Origin: Spirochaetaceae bacterium
GTDB taxonomy: Bacteria > Spirochaetota > Spirochaetia > SZUA-6 > Fen-1364
Direction: 5' to 3'
NCBI GenBank assembly: GCA_003170115.1
Contig: PMZS01000282.1
Coordinates: forward strand, 1 to 32,820
DNA: 32,820 bases
Part shown: one piece after another, positions 9,894 through 18,334 of the stretch
How the letters are laid out: every line of letters begins with the position of its first letter
How positions within the stretch are numbered: the first letter of the stretch is position 1
Position numbers and translations under genes: made by a program
Notes under the pieces: generated by a model
Seen by the model: only the letters and a program-made list of their open reading frames with translations
What the model was told of the DNA's origin: nothing
The model's database searches: none

Positions 9894-11746
9894 GAGCTCG
9901 TCTGCCTCGCCTCCTCGTGCTCCCACTCCTCGTTCTGCTCGCGACCTGTCGGCCTTCGGGACACGACGCGACTGCGTTCGACTACGTGATCGGCGTCTCC
10001 ATGGCCAACCTTACCGAGCCCTGGCGCATCAACATGAGGGACGAGATCAATGCGGAGGCTGCGCACCACGCCAACCTCCGCATCGTGTTCACCGACGCGG
10101 CGGACTCGAACAGCCGCCAGATCCAGGACGTGCACACGCTGCTGAGCTCCGGCATCGACCTGCTCATCATCTCCCCGAACGACTCGGAGGCTCTCTCGCC
10201 GGTGATCACGGAGGCCTACCACCGGATCCCCGTCGTCCTCCTGGACCGGTCCGTGATCGGGTTCGACTACACCCTGTTCATCGGCCCCGACAACCGGCTC
10301 ATCGGCAAGCAGGCCGGCGAGTACGTCACGGGGCTCCTGGGAGAGAAGGGCGGGAAGGTCGTCGAGATCATGGGCCGGTCCGGCTCCCCCCCGGTGCTTG
10401 ACAGGAGCGTGGGCTTCCGGGACGCCATTTCGCCCAGCCGGTCCATCACCATCGTGGGCACGATTGTCGCCGATTGGCTGCGCGACAAGGCGGAAGACGA
10501 GCTGAGCGCGTGGCTCAAGAGATACGGGCGCGTCGACGTCATCTTTGCCCAGAACGACGCCATGGCCGAAGGGGCGCGCCGGGCGGCCGAGAAACTGGGG
10601 ATCAACGGCATCCGCGTGGTCGGCATCGACGGGCTGCCTGGACCGGATGGCGGCATTGAGCTGGTGCGAAGCGGAGCCCTCTCCGCGACGTTTACATGCC
10701 CGACGGGCGGCAAAGAGGCGATCATCTATGCAATGGACATCCTCCACCACGAGGAGGGTATCCCGAAGAAAATGATACTTCGGACCTCCCTGGTCACGGA
10801 GAAGACCATCGAGAGCGGCGCCTTGGGCGCCCCCGCGCGGCCGCGCCTTTCCCCCGATCATCGCATCGTGCTGGGTTTCGCCCAGACCGGCGCGGAGAGC
10901 AACTGGCGCCTGGCGAACACGGATTCCATCAAGACCGCGGCGCGGCAGGCCGGGATCGACCTGGTCTTCGTCGACTCGGAAGGGCAGCCGGAGAAGCAGA
11001 TCGCCGCGGTGAGGTCATTCATTGCGCGCAAGGTGGACATCATCTCCTTTTCTCCGATCGTCGAGTCGGGGTGGGAGCCGGTGCTCCGCGAGGCGAAAGC
11101 CGCGGGAATACCCGTGTTCCTGTCCGATCGCACCGTCGACGTGAAGGACGAGTCCCTCTGGACGACCTTCATGGGCTCGGACTTCCTGGAGGAAGGGCGC
11201 CGCGCCGCGAGGTGGCTCATCAACTACATGAAGACCGACGCACCGGTGAACATCGTGGAGCTGCTGGGTACGATTGGCTCGGCGCCGGAGATCGACCGGA
11301 CGCTGGGGTTCAAGGAGATGCTGAAAGAGCATCCCAACTACCGCATCATCGTGTCGGAAAGCGGCAATTTTGAACGAAGTACCGGCAGGGAGGTCATGCA
11401 GCAGATCCTGCAGGAACTTGTGGCAAAGGGTCAGAAAATGGATGCGCTCTTCGCGCACAACGACGACATGGCAATCGGCGCGATCGCGGCCATGGAGGCC
11501 TGGGGAATCAGGCCCGGCAAGGACGTGGCGATCGTGTCGGTCGACGGAATCCGCGATGCGTTCACCGCGATGATTGCCGGAAAGCTCAACTGCTCCGTAG
11601 AGTGCAACCCGCTGCTGGGTCCCCAGCTCATGAAGGCCGTCAAGGACTACATGGCCGGGAAGGACCTGCCCGTGCGCCTCATCACCTCGGAGGGCGTATA
11701 CCCCGCCGCGGTGGCGCGCACCGTGCTGCCGAGCCGCAAGTACTGA
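9890..11746 (+). CDS. Lipoprotein with two tandem LacI/RbsB-type periplasmic sugar-binding domains
   Basis: 618 aa; signal peptide with possible relaxed lipobox (LVLLATC). Domain 1 starts YVIGVSMANLTEPWRINMRDEIN...; domain 2 starts about aa 324 (RIVLGFAQTGAESNWRLANTDSIK...). Start overlaps the RR stop (ATGA). Confidence 0.88.
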   Translation: MRARLPRLLVLPLLVLLATCRPSGHDATAFDYVIGVSMANLTEPWRINMRDEINAEAAHHANLRIVFTDAADSNSRQIQDVHTLLSSGIDLLIISPNDSEALSPVITEAYHRIPVVLLDRSVIGFDYTLFIGPDNRLIGKQAGEYVTGLLGEKGGKVVEIMGRSGSPPVLDRSVGFRDAISPSRSITIVGTIVADWLRDKAEDELSAWLKRYGRVDVIFAQNDAMAEGARRAAEKLGINGIRVVGIDGLPGPDGGIELVRSGALSATFTCPTGGKEAIIYAMDILHHEEGIPKKMILRTSLVTEKTIESGALGAPARPRLSPDHRIVLGFAQTGAESNWRLANTDSIKTAARQAGIDLVFVDSEGQPEKQIAAVRSFIARKVDIISFSPIVESGWEPVLREAKAAGIPVFLSDRTVDVKDESLWTTFMGSDFLEEGRRAARWLINYMKTDAPVNIVELLGTIGSAPEIDRTLGFKEMLKEHPNYRIIVSESGNFERSTGREVMQQILQELVAKGQKMDALFAHNDDMAIGAIAAMEAWGIRPGKDVAIVSVDGIRDAFTAMIAGKLNCSVECNPLLGPQLMKAVKDYMAGKDLPVRLITSEGVYPAAVARTVLPSRKY

Positions 11747-11748
11747 TC

Positions 11749-11770
11749 GGCGCCCCTCGTACGGGGCGCC
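11749..11770 (+). terminator. Terminator-like hairpin without U-tract
   Basis: ggcgcccc-tcgtac-ggggcgcc: perfect 8-bp stem with 6-nt loop, 2 nt after the stop codon of the double-PBP gene. Confidence 0.5.
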
Positions 11771-11890
11771 ATCCCTGTCTACGCTCGAAAAGTGCACAAA
11801 ATAGCTGAATAGTCTAAATACCGCGACCCGAGAGTGTGCTACAACCAGAGGTGGATTCACACTCGTGGAAGTGAACAGAGGAGCACAATC

Positions 11891-12526
11891 ATGCGGCAGA
11901 TCCTTCGCGGGGCGGCGGTACTCCTTCTTCTGATCGCGGTGGCGGGAGTCGGCGCTGCGCAAGCGAAAGCGGGTACCCTGAAGTGCGTGGGGATATACTC
12001 GGAAACCAGCGACGGCTCCATCAGCTACAGGGTCGGCACCGGTGACTGGGTCGTTGTCAAGGTGGGGGACACGATTCCCGCCAACGCCGAGATACGGGTC
12101 AACGTGGACAGGGACTGGATAGAGGTCACGCCGGCCAGCAATTCGAACGCCGTGTACGAAATTCACGGACCCGACTCGGGGGAGATCATCAAGAAAGTCA
12201 CCGACATTCTGAAGGGCAAGCCGAAACTGGTCAGTTTCCCGAAACCAAAGGGGGCGACGCCCGACGCGAAATACAAGGACAAGCTGGTCGTTGTGCAGTA
12301 CCTCGGGAGACAAGTGTACATGACCCCCGATGGGGACGAAAATGACATCCAGTACGGCGATGTGCTGGACATCAAGGGGAAAGTAAGGATCATCGCCATC
12401 AACAACACCATCAATCTCATGAACGCCAGCGGAAAAGTGACCACCGTCATCGGTCCGCTGAATTTCGATGTGGAGAAGGTGCTGACGAATCAGCAGCTTT
12501 ACAAGTACTTGAACGTCCCGAGATGA
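11891..12526 (+). CDS. Secreted FecR-like domain protein of unknown function
   Basis: Start refined to ATG 11891 preceded by GAGGAG. Signal peptide MRQILRGAAVLLLLIAVAGVGAAQA; then YRVGTGDWVVVKVGDTIPANAEIRVNVDRDWIEVTP, resembling a FecR beta domain. Confidence 0.65.
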   Translation: MRQILRGAAVLLLLIAVAGVGAAQAKAGTLKCVGIYSETSDGSISYRVGTGDWVVVKVGDTIPANAEIRVNVDRDWIEVTPASNSNAVYEIHGPDSGEIIKKVTDILKGKPKLVSFPKPKGATPDAKYKDKLVVVQYLGRQVYMTPDGDENDIQYGDVLDIKGKVRIIAINNTINLMNASGKVTTVIGPLNFDVEKVLTNQQLYKYLNVPR

Positions 12527-12616
12527 TCGGGGTGAAGGAGGCAAATGCGAAGGAAGAAAGACGTACAAGAGCGCCCGTCGGGTATCTGACGGGATTCGGG
12601 AAATGAGTTCCAAGGG

Positions 12617-12676
12617 TTTTCTTTATCGGTTCATCCTGATGAAGAAAAGAACCGCACTAGAGGCAAGAGTTCTTTT
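12617..12676 (+). promoter_or_regulatory. Leader with competing stem-loops upstream of the sugar-binding protein gene
   Basis: ttttctt (12617-12623) pairs with aagaaaa (12642-12648); aaaagaac (12645-12652) pairs with gttctttt (12669-12676), which abuts the GAAGGAGG Shine-Dalgarno. Confidence 0.4.
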
Positions 12677-12688
12677 GAAGGAGGCTTT

Positions 12689-13663
12689 ATGAAGCGCTGG
12701 GGAAAAGTCCTGGCTCTCGTCGCCGTGGCGATGGTGGTGGTCTCGGTGGCCGCAATCGCCGCTCCCAAGACTTGGGTCGTGGGTTTCACGCAGGTCGGGT
12801 CCGAAAGCGAATGGAGAACCGCTGATACCATTTCCGTTCAGGATTCGATCACGAATGATCCCACCCTCGTGATGGTGTATTCCGATGCACAGCAGAAACA
12901 GGAGAACCAGATCAAGGCGATCCGCTCATTCATCCAGCGGAAAGTCAACGTCATTCTTTTCACCGCAATTGTTGAAACCGGGTACGGTACCGTTCTCCAG
13001 GAAGCCCAAAAGGCCCACATTCCAATCGTCATGATTGACAGGCCCGTTGCGAAGGAGGACATGCATTACGTGCTCACCATCATGGGGTCTGATTTCATCA
13101 AGGAAGGCGAAAAGGCAGGAAATTGGCTCGCCAAGTACCTCAAGGACAATGGCATCGATGACGGAAGCACGCCGATCGACATTGCCGAGCTCCAGGGGAC
13201 CACTGGCGCGGCTCCCGCCATTGACAGAGCTCAGGGTTTCCGGAACATCGCGAAAGATCATCCCAACTGGCAGATCAATCACTCTCAGGACGGCGACTTC
13301 ACCTCCTCCCAGGGGAAGCAGGTCATGGAAGCCTTCCTGAAAGCCGACCCGAAAATCCAGGTGCTCTTCGCGCACAATGATCAGATGGCACTCGGCGCCA
13401 TCCAGGCAATCAAGGAAGCCGGCCTCCAGCCCGGCAAGGACATCATCATCATCGGCATGGATGCAGTGAAGGGCATGTTCCAGGCGATAGTCGCCGGTGA
13501 GGCGAACTGCACCATCGAGTGCAACCCACTGCTCGGGCCCCAGGCCGTGCAGGCAATCCATGATCTCAGGGCCGGGAAGAAGCTTCCCGCCCGCATCTGG
13601 ACGATCGAGAGCCAGTTCGACGCGACAAACGCTGCGGCGGCATTACCGACCCGCCAGTACTAA
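12689..13663 (+). CDS. Sugar ABC transporter substrate-binding protein (YtfQ/galactofuranose-binding-like)
   Basis: 324 aa; signal peptide; TWVVGFTQVGSESEWRTADTISVQ, RKVNVILFTAIVETGYGTVLQEAQKAHIPIVMIDR, VLFAHNDQMALGAIQAIKEAG. Confidence 0.9.
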   Translation: MKRWGKVLALVAVAMVVVSVAAIAAPKTWVVGFTQVGSESEWRTADTISVQDSITNDPTLVMVYSDAQQKQENQIKAIRSFIQRKVNVILFTAIVETGYGTVLQEAQKAHIPIVMIDRPVAKEDMHYVLTIMGSDFIKEGEKAGNWLAKYLKDNGIDDGSTPIDIAELQGTTGAAPAIDRAQGFRNIAKDHPNWQINHSQDGDFTSSQGKQVMEAFLKADPKIQVLFAHNDQMALGAIQAIKEAGLQPGKDIIIIGMDAVKGMFQAIVAGEANCTIECNPLLGPQAVQAIHDLRAGKKLPARIWTIESQFDATNAAAALPTRQY

Positions 13664-13691
13664 TCTCGAGAAGTTCTGAACTTTGAATGAT

Positions 13692-13723
13692 GCAGGACCA
13701 CTCGCACTCAGGGGTGGTCCTGC
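13692..13723 (+). terminator. Intergenic stem-loop between binding protein and ATPase genes
   Basis: gcaggaccac-tcgcactcaggg-gtggtcctgc: perfect 10-bp stem, 12-nt loop, 28 nt after the stop codon. Confidence 0.5.
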
Positions 13724-13780
13724 CTTCAATCAGGCCTTACGTCACCTCCGCCGCGGTGCTCAGCGGCTTCCGGGCGGGAG

Positions 13781-13808
13781 TTGACGAACCGCAGGGCTTG
13801 CTTATCAT
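13781..13808 (+). promoter_or_regulatory. Candidate internal promoter for the ATPase-permease genes
   Basis: TTGACG (13781-13786) - 16 nt - TATCAT (13803-13808), 44 nt upstream of ATG 13853. Confidence 0.45.
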
Positions 13809-13852
13809 GTGTCGCAAGAAGCCGCGGGGTACCGCAGCGAGGAGGCGTGGGA

Positions 13853-15379
13853 ATGCCCGAAGAAATGCCCGTCCTGTCGATGAAAAGGATCACCAAGGTA
13901 TTTCCGGGCGTGAAAGCCCTTTCCGCGGTGGATTTTCGCCTTTTCAAAGGAGAGGTTCACGCCATCATGGGCCAGAACGGCGCCGGAAAATCGACGCTGA
14001 TCAAAGTGCTCACCGGTGTGCACGAGCAGGATTCCGGCGAGATACTGCTGGAAGGCAAACCGATCCGCCCGGATTCCCCCCTCGCCGCACAGAAGCTGGG
14101 AATCAGCACCGTGTACCAGGAAATCAACCTCTGCCCGAACCTGTCGGTCGCGGAAAACATCTTTGCCGGCCGGCAGCCCACGCGTTTCGGAGGCATCGAC
14201 TGGAAAGAGATGACCCGGAGGTCGGAAGAGCTCCTGAAGCGGCTGAACCTCGTCATCGACGTCACCCAGATCCTCTCGTCGTACTCCATCGCAATTCAAC
14301 AGCTTGTGGCAATCGCCCGGGTCCTGGATATTTCCTCCAAGATCCTGATCCTCGATGAGCCGACTTCCAGTCTCGATGAGACCGAAGTGGAACAATTGTT
14401 CAAGGTCATCAGGTTTTTGCGTGATGAGGGACTGGCCATCATCTTCATCACTCATTTCCTGGACCAGACCTACCAGATTTCGGACCGGATCACGGTCCTG
14501 AAAAACGGGGAGTTCGTCGGGGAGTTCAGGACCGAAATGCTCCCGAAACTGGATCTGATCGCCAAGATGCTCGGCAAGGAATTGTCCGAGTTCAGCTATG
14601 CCGCGGATAACGATCAAAGAAAAAGGGCGTTCGCAATTGCCGGCAAAGATGCAAAAAACGTGCTCAATGTGAAGGACCTCGGACTGCGCGGTTCCATCGC
14701 GCCCTTTGACCTGAATCTGAACGAAGGCGAGGTCCTCGGATTGGCCGGACTCCTGGGTTCCGGCAGGACGGAAATGGCGCGGCTCATTTTCGGCATCGAC
14801 GGCGCCAACCAGGGTGAAATCCAGGTCAAGGGAAAGAAGGCGGCCATCAACTCCCCCAGGAGCGCAATGATGGCCGGGATGGGATTCTGCTCGGAGGACA
14901 GGAAGAGCGAGGGTGTTTTCGCAGACCTGACCGTCCGGGAAAACATTATCCTGGCCCTGCAGGCCAGGAACGGAGTGTTCAAATACATCACGACGAGAAA
15001 GCAGCTGGAGATCGCCGATGAAATGATCAAGTCTCTGGCAATCATGACCCCGAGCGCAAACAACCGGGCCAGCCAGCTCAGCGGAGGCAACCAGCAGAAG
15101 GTGATGCTGGCGCGATGGCTTGCCACCAGTCCGATCATCCTGATCCTGGATGAGCCCACGCGCGGCATCGATGTCGGAGCAAAGCTGGAGATCATGGAGC
15201 TGATCCTGAACCTGAGCAGGCAGGGGATGGGCGTCATGTTCATTTCCTCCGAGTTTGAAGAGGTGGTCCGATGCAGCAGCCGGATCGCCGTCCTGAAAGA
15301 CAAGGCAAAGATCGCGGAATTGAACGGAGAGGACATGAACGAGAGCAGCATCATGCGGACGATCGCGGGAGGGAACTAG
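13853..15379 (+). CDS. Sugar ABC transporter ATP-binding protein (two ABC domains; YtfR/RbsA/MglA-type)
   Basis: Start refined to ATG 13853 (GGAGG at 13841, 7-nt spacer). Walker A GQNGAGKSTL; second-domain signature LSGGNQQKVMLARWL; ILDEPTRGIDVGAK. Confidence 0.95.
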   Translation: MPEEMPVLSMKRITKVFPGVKALSAVDFRLFKGEVHAIMGQNGAGKSTLIKVLTGVHEQDSGEILLEGKPIRPDSPLAAQKLGISTVYQEINLCPNLSVAENIFAGRQPTRFGGIDWKEMTRRSEELLKRLNLVIDVTQILSSYSIAIQQLVAIARVLDISSKILILDEPTSSLDETEVEQLFKVIRFLRDEGLAIIFITHFLDQTYQISDRITVLKNGEFVGEFRTEMLPKLDLIAKMLGKELSEFSYAADNDQRKRAFAIAGKDAKNVLNVKDLGLRGSIAPFDLNLNEGEVLGLAGLLGSGRTEMARLIFGIDGANQGEIQVKGKKAAINSPRSAMMAGMGFCSEDRKSEGVFADLTVRENIILALQARNGVFKYITTRKQLEIADEMIKSLAIMTPSANNRASQLSGGNQQKVMLARWLATSPIILILDEPTRGIDVGAKLEIMELILNLSRQGMGVMFISSEFEEVVRCSSRIAVLKDKAKIAELNGEDMNESSIMRTIAGGN

Positions 15380-15380
15380 C

Positions 15381-16403
15381 GTGACATCCTGGAGATCCCT
15401 GAGTCGCACCAAGATCGTGTGGCCCCTCATTGCCCTGGGGGCTCTCCTGCTCTTGAACCTGTTCTTCACGCCTCACTTTTTCCGCCTGGAGATCAAGCAA
15501 GGGCACCTGTACGGCAACCTGATCGATATTCTGAAGAATGTCGCCCCGATCATGCTGCTGTCCATCGGCATGACGCTGGTCATCGCGACGCACGGAATCG
15601 ATATTTCCGTCGGTTCCGTCGTGGCGGTATCTGCCGGTGCCGTCGCGATTCTCATAGGGGGTGACCTCGCCGGGCACCCGAAGTACCCCATCGCCGTGGC
15701 GATGATCGCGGCGTTGCTGGTGTGCACCGCCGCGGGCATGTGGAACGGGATGCTGGTATCACGGGTCCGCATGCAGCCCATCATCGCGACACTGATCCTT
15801 TTCGTCGCGGGCCGCGGCATCGCGATGGTGTTCACGAATGCAATGGTCATCTGGCTCTACGCAAAACCGTTTGCGATCCTGGGCCAGGGATATGTGCTGG
15901 GCATCCCCTTCTCGATCTACATAGTGGCATTCGTGCTCCTCTTGACTTTCATTTTCACCAGAAGGACCGCGGTCGGGATGTTCATCGAGGCGGTGGGTAT
16001 CAACCCGACGGCGGCCCGGTTCTCCGGAATCAACGCAAAGAATATCCTCTTCTGGGTCTACACGTTCAGCGGGCTTTGCGCGGGTATTTCCGGGCTGATC
16101 GTGTGTTCCACCGTCATGAGCGCGGACGGGAACAACGCGGGGAACCTGTACGAGCTGGACGCCATCCTGGCCGTCGTGCTGGGCGGCACCTCTCTGAACG
16201 GCGGCAAGTTTTACCTGTTCGGGAGCATCGTCGGCGCCTTGATCATCCAGACCCTCACCACGAGCATCTACGCGATCGGCATTCCGGCCGACGTTTCCCC
16301 GGTCGTAAAGGCGTTTGTCGTGTGGGCCGTCTGCCTGATGCAGTCCGAGAGGTTCAGGACCAGGATCGTACGGGTGTTCGTCAGAAAGGGGTTGTCGGCA
16401 TGA
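15381..16403 (+). CDS. Sugar ABC transporter permease (YtfT/RbsC-like)
   Basis: 340 aa multi-TM; MLLSIGMTLVIATHGIDISVGSVVAVSAGAVA...GGTSLNGGKFYLFGSIVGALIIQTL. GTG start 1 nt after the ATPase stop. Confidence 0.92.
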   Translation: MTSWRSLSRTKIVWPLIALGALLLLNLFFTPHFFRLEIKQGHLYGNLIDILKNVAPIMLLSIGMTLVIATHGIDISVGSVVAVSAGAVAILIGGDLAGHPKYPIAVAMIAALLVCTAAGMWNGMLVSRVRMQPIIATLILFVAGRGIAMVFTNAMVIWLYAKPFAILGQGYVLGIPFSIYIVAFVLLLTFIFTRRTAVGMFIEAVGINPTAARFSGINAKNILFWVYTFSGLCAGISGLIVCSTVMSADGNNAGNLYELDAILAVVLGGTSLNGGKFYLFGSIVGALIIQTLTTSIYAIGIPADVSPVVKAFVVWAVCLMQSERFRTRIVRVFVRKGLSA

Positions 16404-17422
16404 GCAGGAAACTCTTCGCCAGCTCCCGAAACCTTCCCATCCTGGTCACCCTCGGATTGTTCATCGTCATGTTCGGATTGGGCTCCATCGCATTCCCCGG
16501 GTTCTTTTCGATTCAAAACTTTCTCAACCTTTTCATCGACAACTCGTATCTCCTGATCCTTGCCGTGGGGATGACGTTTGTGATCATATCGGGAGGCATC
16601 GACCTGTCCGTTGGATCCATGCTCGCCCTGTCCGGGATGGTCTCTGCGAGCCTGCTGGAAAAGGCTCACATGAGCCCCCTGTTCGTGATACCGATCGTGC
16701 TCCTCATGGGAACGGCGCTGGGTCTTTTCATGGGGTACCTGATCCAGGCCTTCGACCTTCCGCCATTCATCATTACCCTTGCCGGGCTGTACCTGGCGCG
16801 AGGCCTGTGTTACGTCGTCAGCCTCTTTACCATCTCGGTCAAAAACAATTTTTTCCAGGCCGCGGCGCATGCGCAAGTCAATATCATCGGCACCAATTTT
16901 CTTTCACCGGGAGCGTTGATCGCGATCGGAGTGGTCCTGATTGGGTTTTTTGTCTCGCGCTATACGAAGTTCGGCAGGACCGTCTACGCGATCGGGGGCA
17001 GCGAGCAGTCCGCCCTGCTGATGGGACTTCCGGTCGCACGCACCAAGATCGCCACCTATGCCTTGAGCGGCTTCTGCTCTGCGTTGGGCGGGATTGTGTT
17101 CACATTCTATACGCTCTCCGGGTACGGGTTGAACGGAAAAGGCATGGAGCTGGACACGATCGCGGCGGTCGTCATTGGCGGAACCCTGCTGACCGGGGGC
17201 GTGGGGAACCTCTTCGGGACGCTCCTCGGCGTGCTGGTCTATGGGATCATCCAGGTGCTGATCGTCTTCCAGGGCACACTCAACTCCTGGTGGACCAGGA
17301 TCGTGATCGGGTTCCTGGTGTTCGTCTTCTGCGTTCTGCAGAGGCTGTTCGAGGCGAGAAAGGGCGCAACGTTGGGACGGAACACTGCCCGCGAGCCCGC
17401 GAAAGCCGCGGCGGGACGTTAG
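16400..17422 (+). CDS. Sugar ABC transporter permease (YjfF/RbsC-like)
   Basis: MSRKLFASSRNLPILVTLGLF...LLILAVGMTFVIISGGIDLSVGSMLALSGMV...GGTLLTGGVGNLFGTLLGVLVYGII. ATGA overlap with the preceding permease; the ORF-track start at 15722 is a spurious upstream extension. Confidence 0.93.
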   Translation: MSRKLFASSRNLPILVTLGLFIVMFGLGSIAFPGFFSIQNFLNLFIDNSYLLILAVGMTFVIISGGIDLSVGSMLALSGMVSASLLEKAHMSPLFVIPIVLLMGTALGLFMGYLIQAFDLPPFIITLAGLYLARGLCYVVSLFTISVKNNFFQAAAHAQVNIIGTNFLSPGALIAIGVVLIGFFVSRYTKFGRTVYAIGGSEQSALLMGLPVARTKIATYALSGFCSALGGIVFTFYTLSGYGLNGKGMELDTIAAVVIGGTLLTGGVGNLFGTLLGVLVYGIIQVLIVFQGTLNSWWTRIVIGFLVFVFCVLQRLFEARKGATLGRNTAREPAKAAAGR

Positions 17423-17440
17423 GCCCAGTCGGGAGGTCTT

Positions 17441-18307
17441 CTACAGCTCGACGTCGATCCAGCCCCTGCGGGTGAGCTGGCGCTGGGCACGGTAGCCCGC
17501 GCCGCGCAGGAGCTGGACTGCCTCCGGGAACTTTCCGTCGATCTGCTCGGGACGATGCGCGTCAGCGTTCACCATTACGGGGATGTCCATGCGGCACGCT
17601 TCCCGCAGGATCCAGGGTGACGGGTAGAACGACCCGCTTGTGCCGCGCACCACGCCGCCCGTGTTGATCTCCATCACGCATCCAGATTCCCGCACCGAGT
17701 CCAGCGCGAGCTTTACTGCGGCGCGGTACCATGCGTCGTCCTCGCTGAAGAACTGCCCGTCGCGGTTGTTCTTCTTCACCACGTCGAAATGGGCCACGAT
17801 GTCAGGGGCGGCCGTTTCCGCCATCGAGGCAAGCAGCCGGTAGTAGCGCTCGACCAGTCCCCGCGCGTCCCCGCCAAACCCGTGTTGGACGGCGTCCTCC
17901 ATTTCCTCGAGGGGACCGTCCACGGTCCAGGCGTGGTCGCCATCGGAAGGACCGATGAAGTGCACCGAACCGATGACGAAATCCAGCCCCAGCCCTCTGA
18001 TGTCTCGGTGCACGGGCGAGATCATGCCCGGGATGAAATCCGCCTCAATTCCAAGAAAGACCTCGAGGCGCCCTCGGTAGCGCTCCTTCACTTCCCTGAC
18101 CTCGTGAAGGTAGCTTTCCAGACGTGTGGCGGGCATTGTCCAGTCGGTGGGAAAGGGCACGACGTTGTGCCCGGAAAATCCCAGCCGGGGCATACCCTTC
18201 TTCAGAGCTGCCTCGGCGTACTCTCGCGGCTCCCCGTGGCCGTCGCAGTGATACGTGTGCGTGTGATAGTTGCCGATGCCGGGTTTCATGCCTTCCGCCA
18301 TGGGCAT
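17441..18307 (-). CDS. PHP-domain phosphatase (HisJ-type histidinol-phosphatase-like)
   Basis: 288 aa; NYHTHTYHCDGHGEPREYAEAALKKGMPRLGFSGH, GIEADF, IGSVHF, MEINTGG, MVNADAHRPEQI. Start could instead be 18301 or 18289. Confidence 0.82.
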   Translation of the reverse strand: MPMAEGMKPGIGNYHTHTYHCDGHGEPREYAEAALKKGMPRLGFSGHNVVPFPTDWTMPATRLESYLHEVREVKERYRGRLEVFLGIEADFIPGMISPVHRDIRGLGLDFVIGSVHFIGPSDGDHAWTVDGPLEEMEDAVQHGFGGDARGLVERYYRLLASMAETAAPDIVAHFDVVKKNNRDGQFFSEDDAWYRAAVKLALDSVRESGCVMEINTGGVVRGTSGSFYPSPWILREACRMDIPVMVNADAHRPEQIDGKFPEAVQLLRGAGYRAQRQLTRRGWIDVEL

Positions 18308-18334
18308 GAAGATACTCTCTCCCGCCGCCCCGGG

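Noticed and set aside
8514-9926. 470-aa minus-strand ORF opposite the response regulator
   Set aside because: Shadow ORF; the plus strand is a clear receiver-AraC protein.
11829-11868. gagtgtg...cacactc hairpin upstream of the FecR-like gene
   Set aside because: Only a 7-bp stem with a 19-nt loop; not distinguishable from chance.
13805-15469. 554-aa minus-strand ORF opposite the ABC ATPase
   Set aside because: Shadow ORF; the opposite strand has intact Walker and signature motifs.
15722-16399. N-terminal extension of the second permease in the ORF track
   Set aside because: Arg/His-rich out-of-frame translation of the first permease; the true start is ATG 16400, overlapping the upstream stop.
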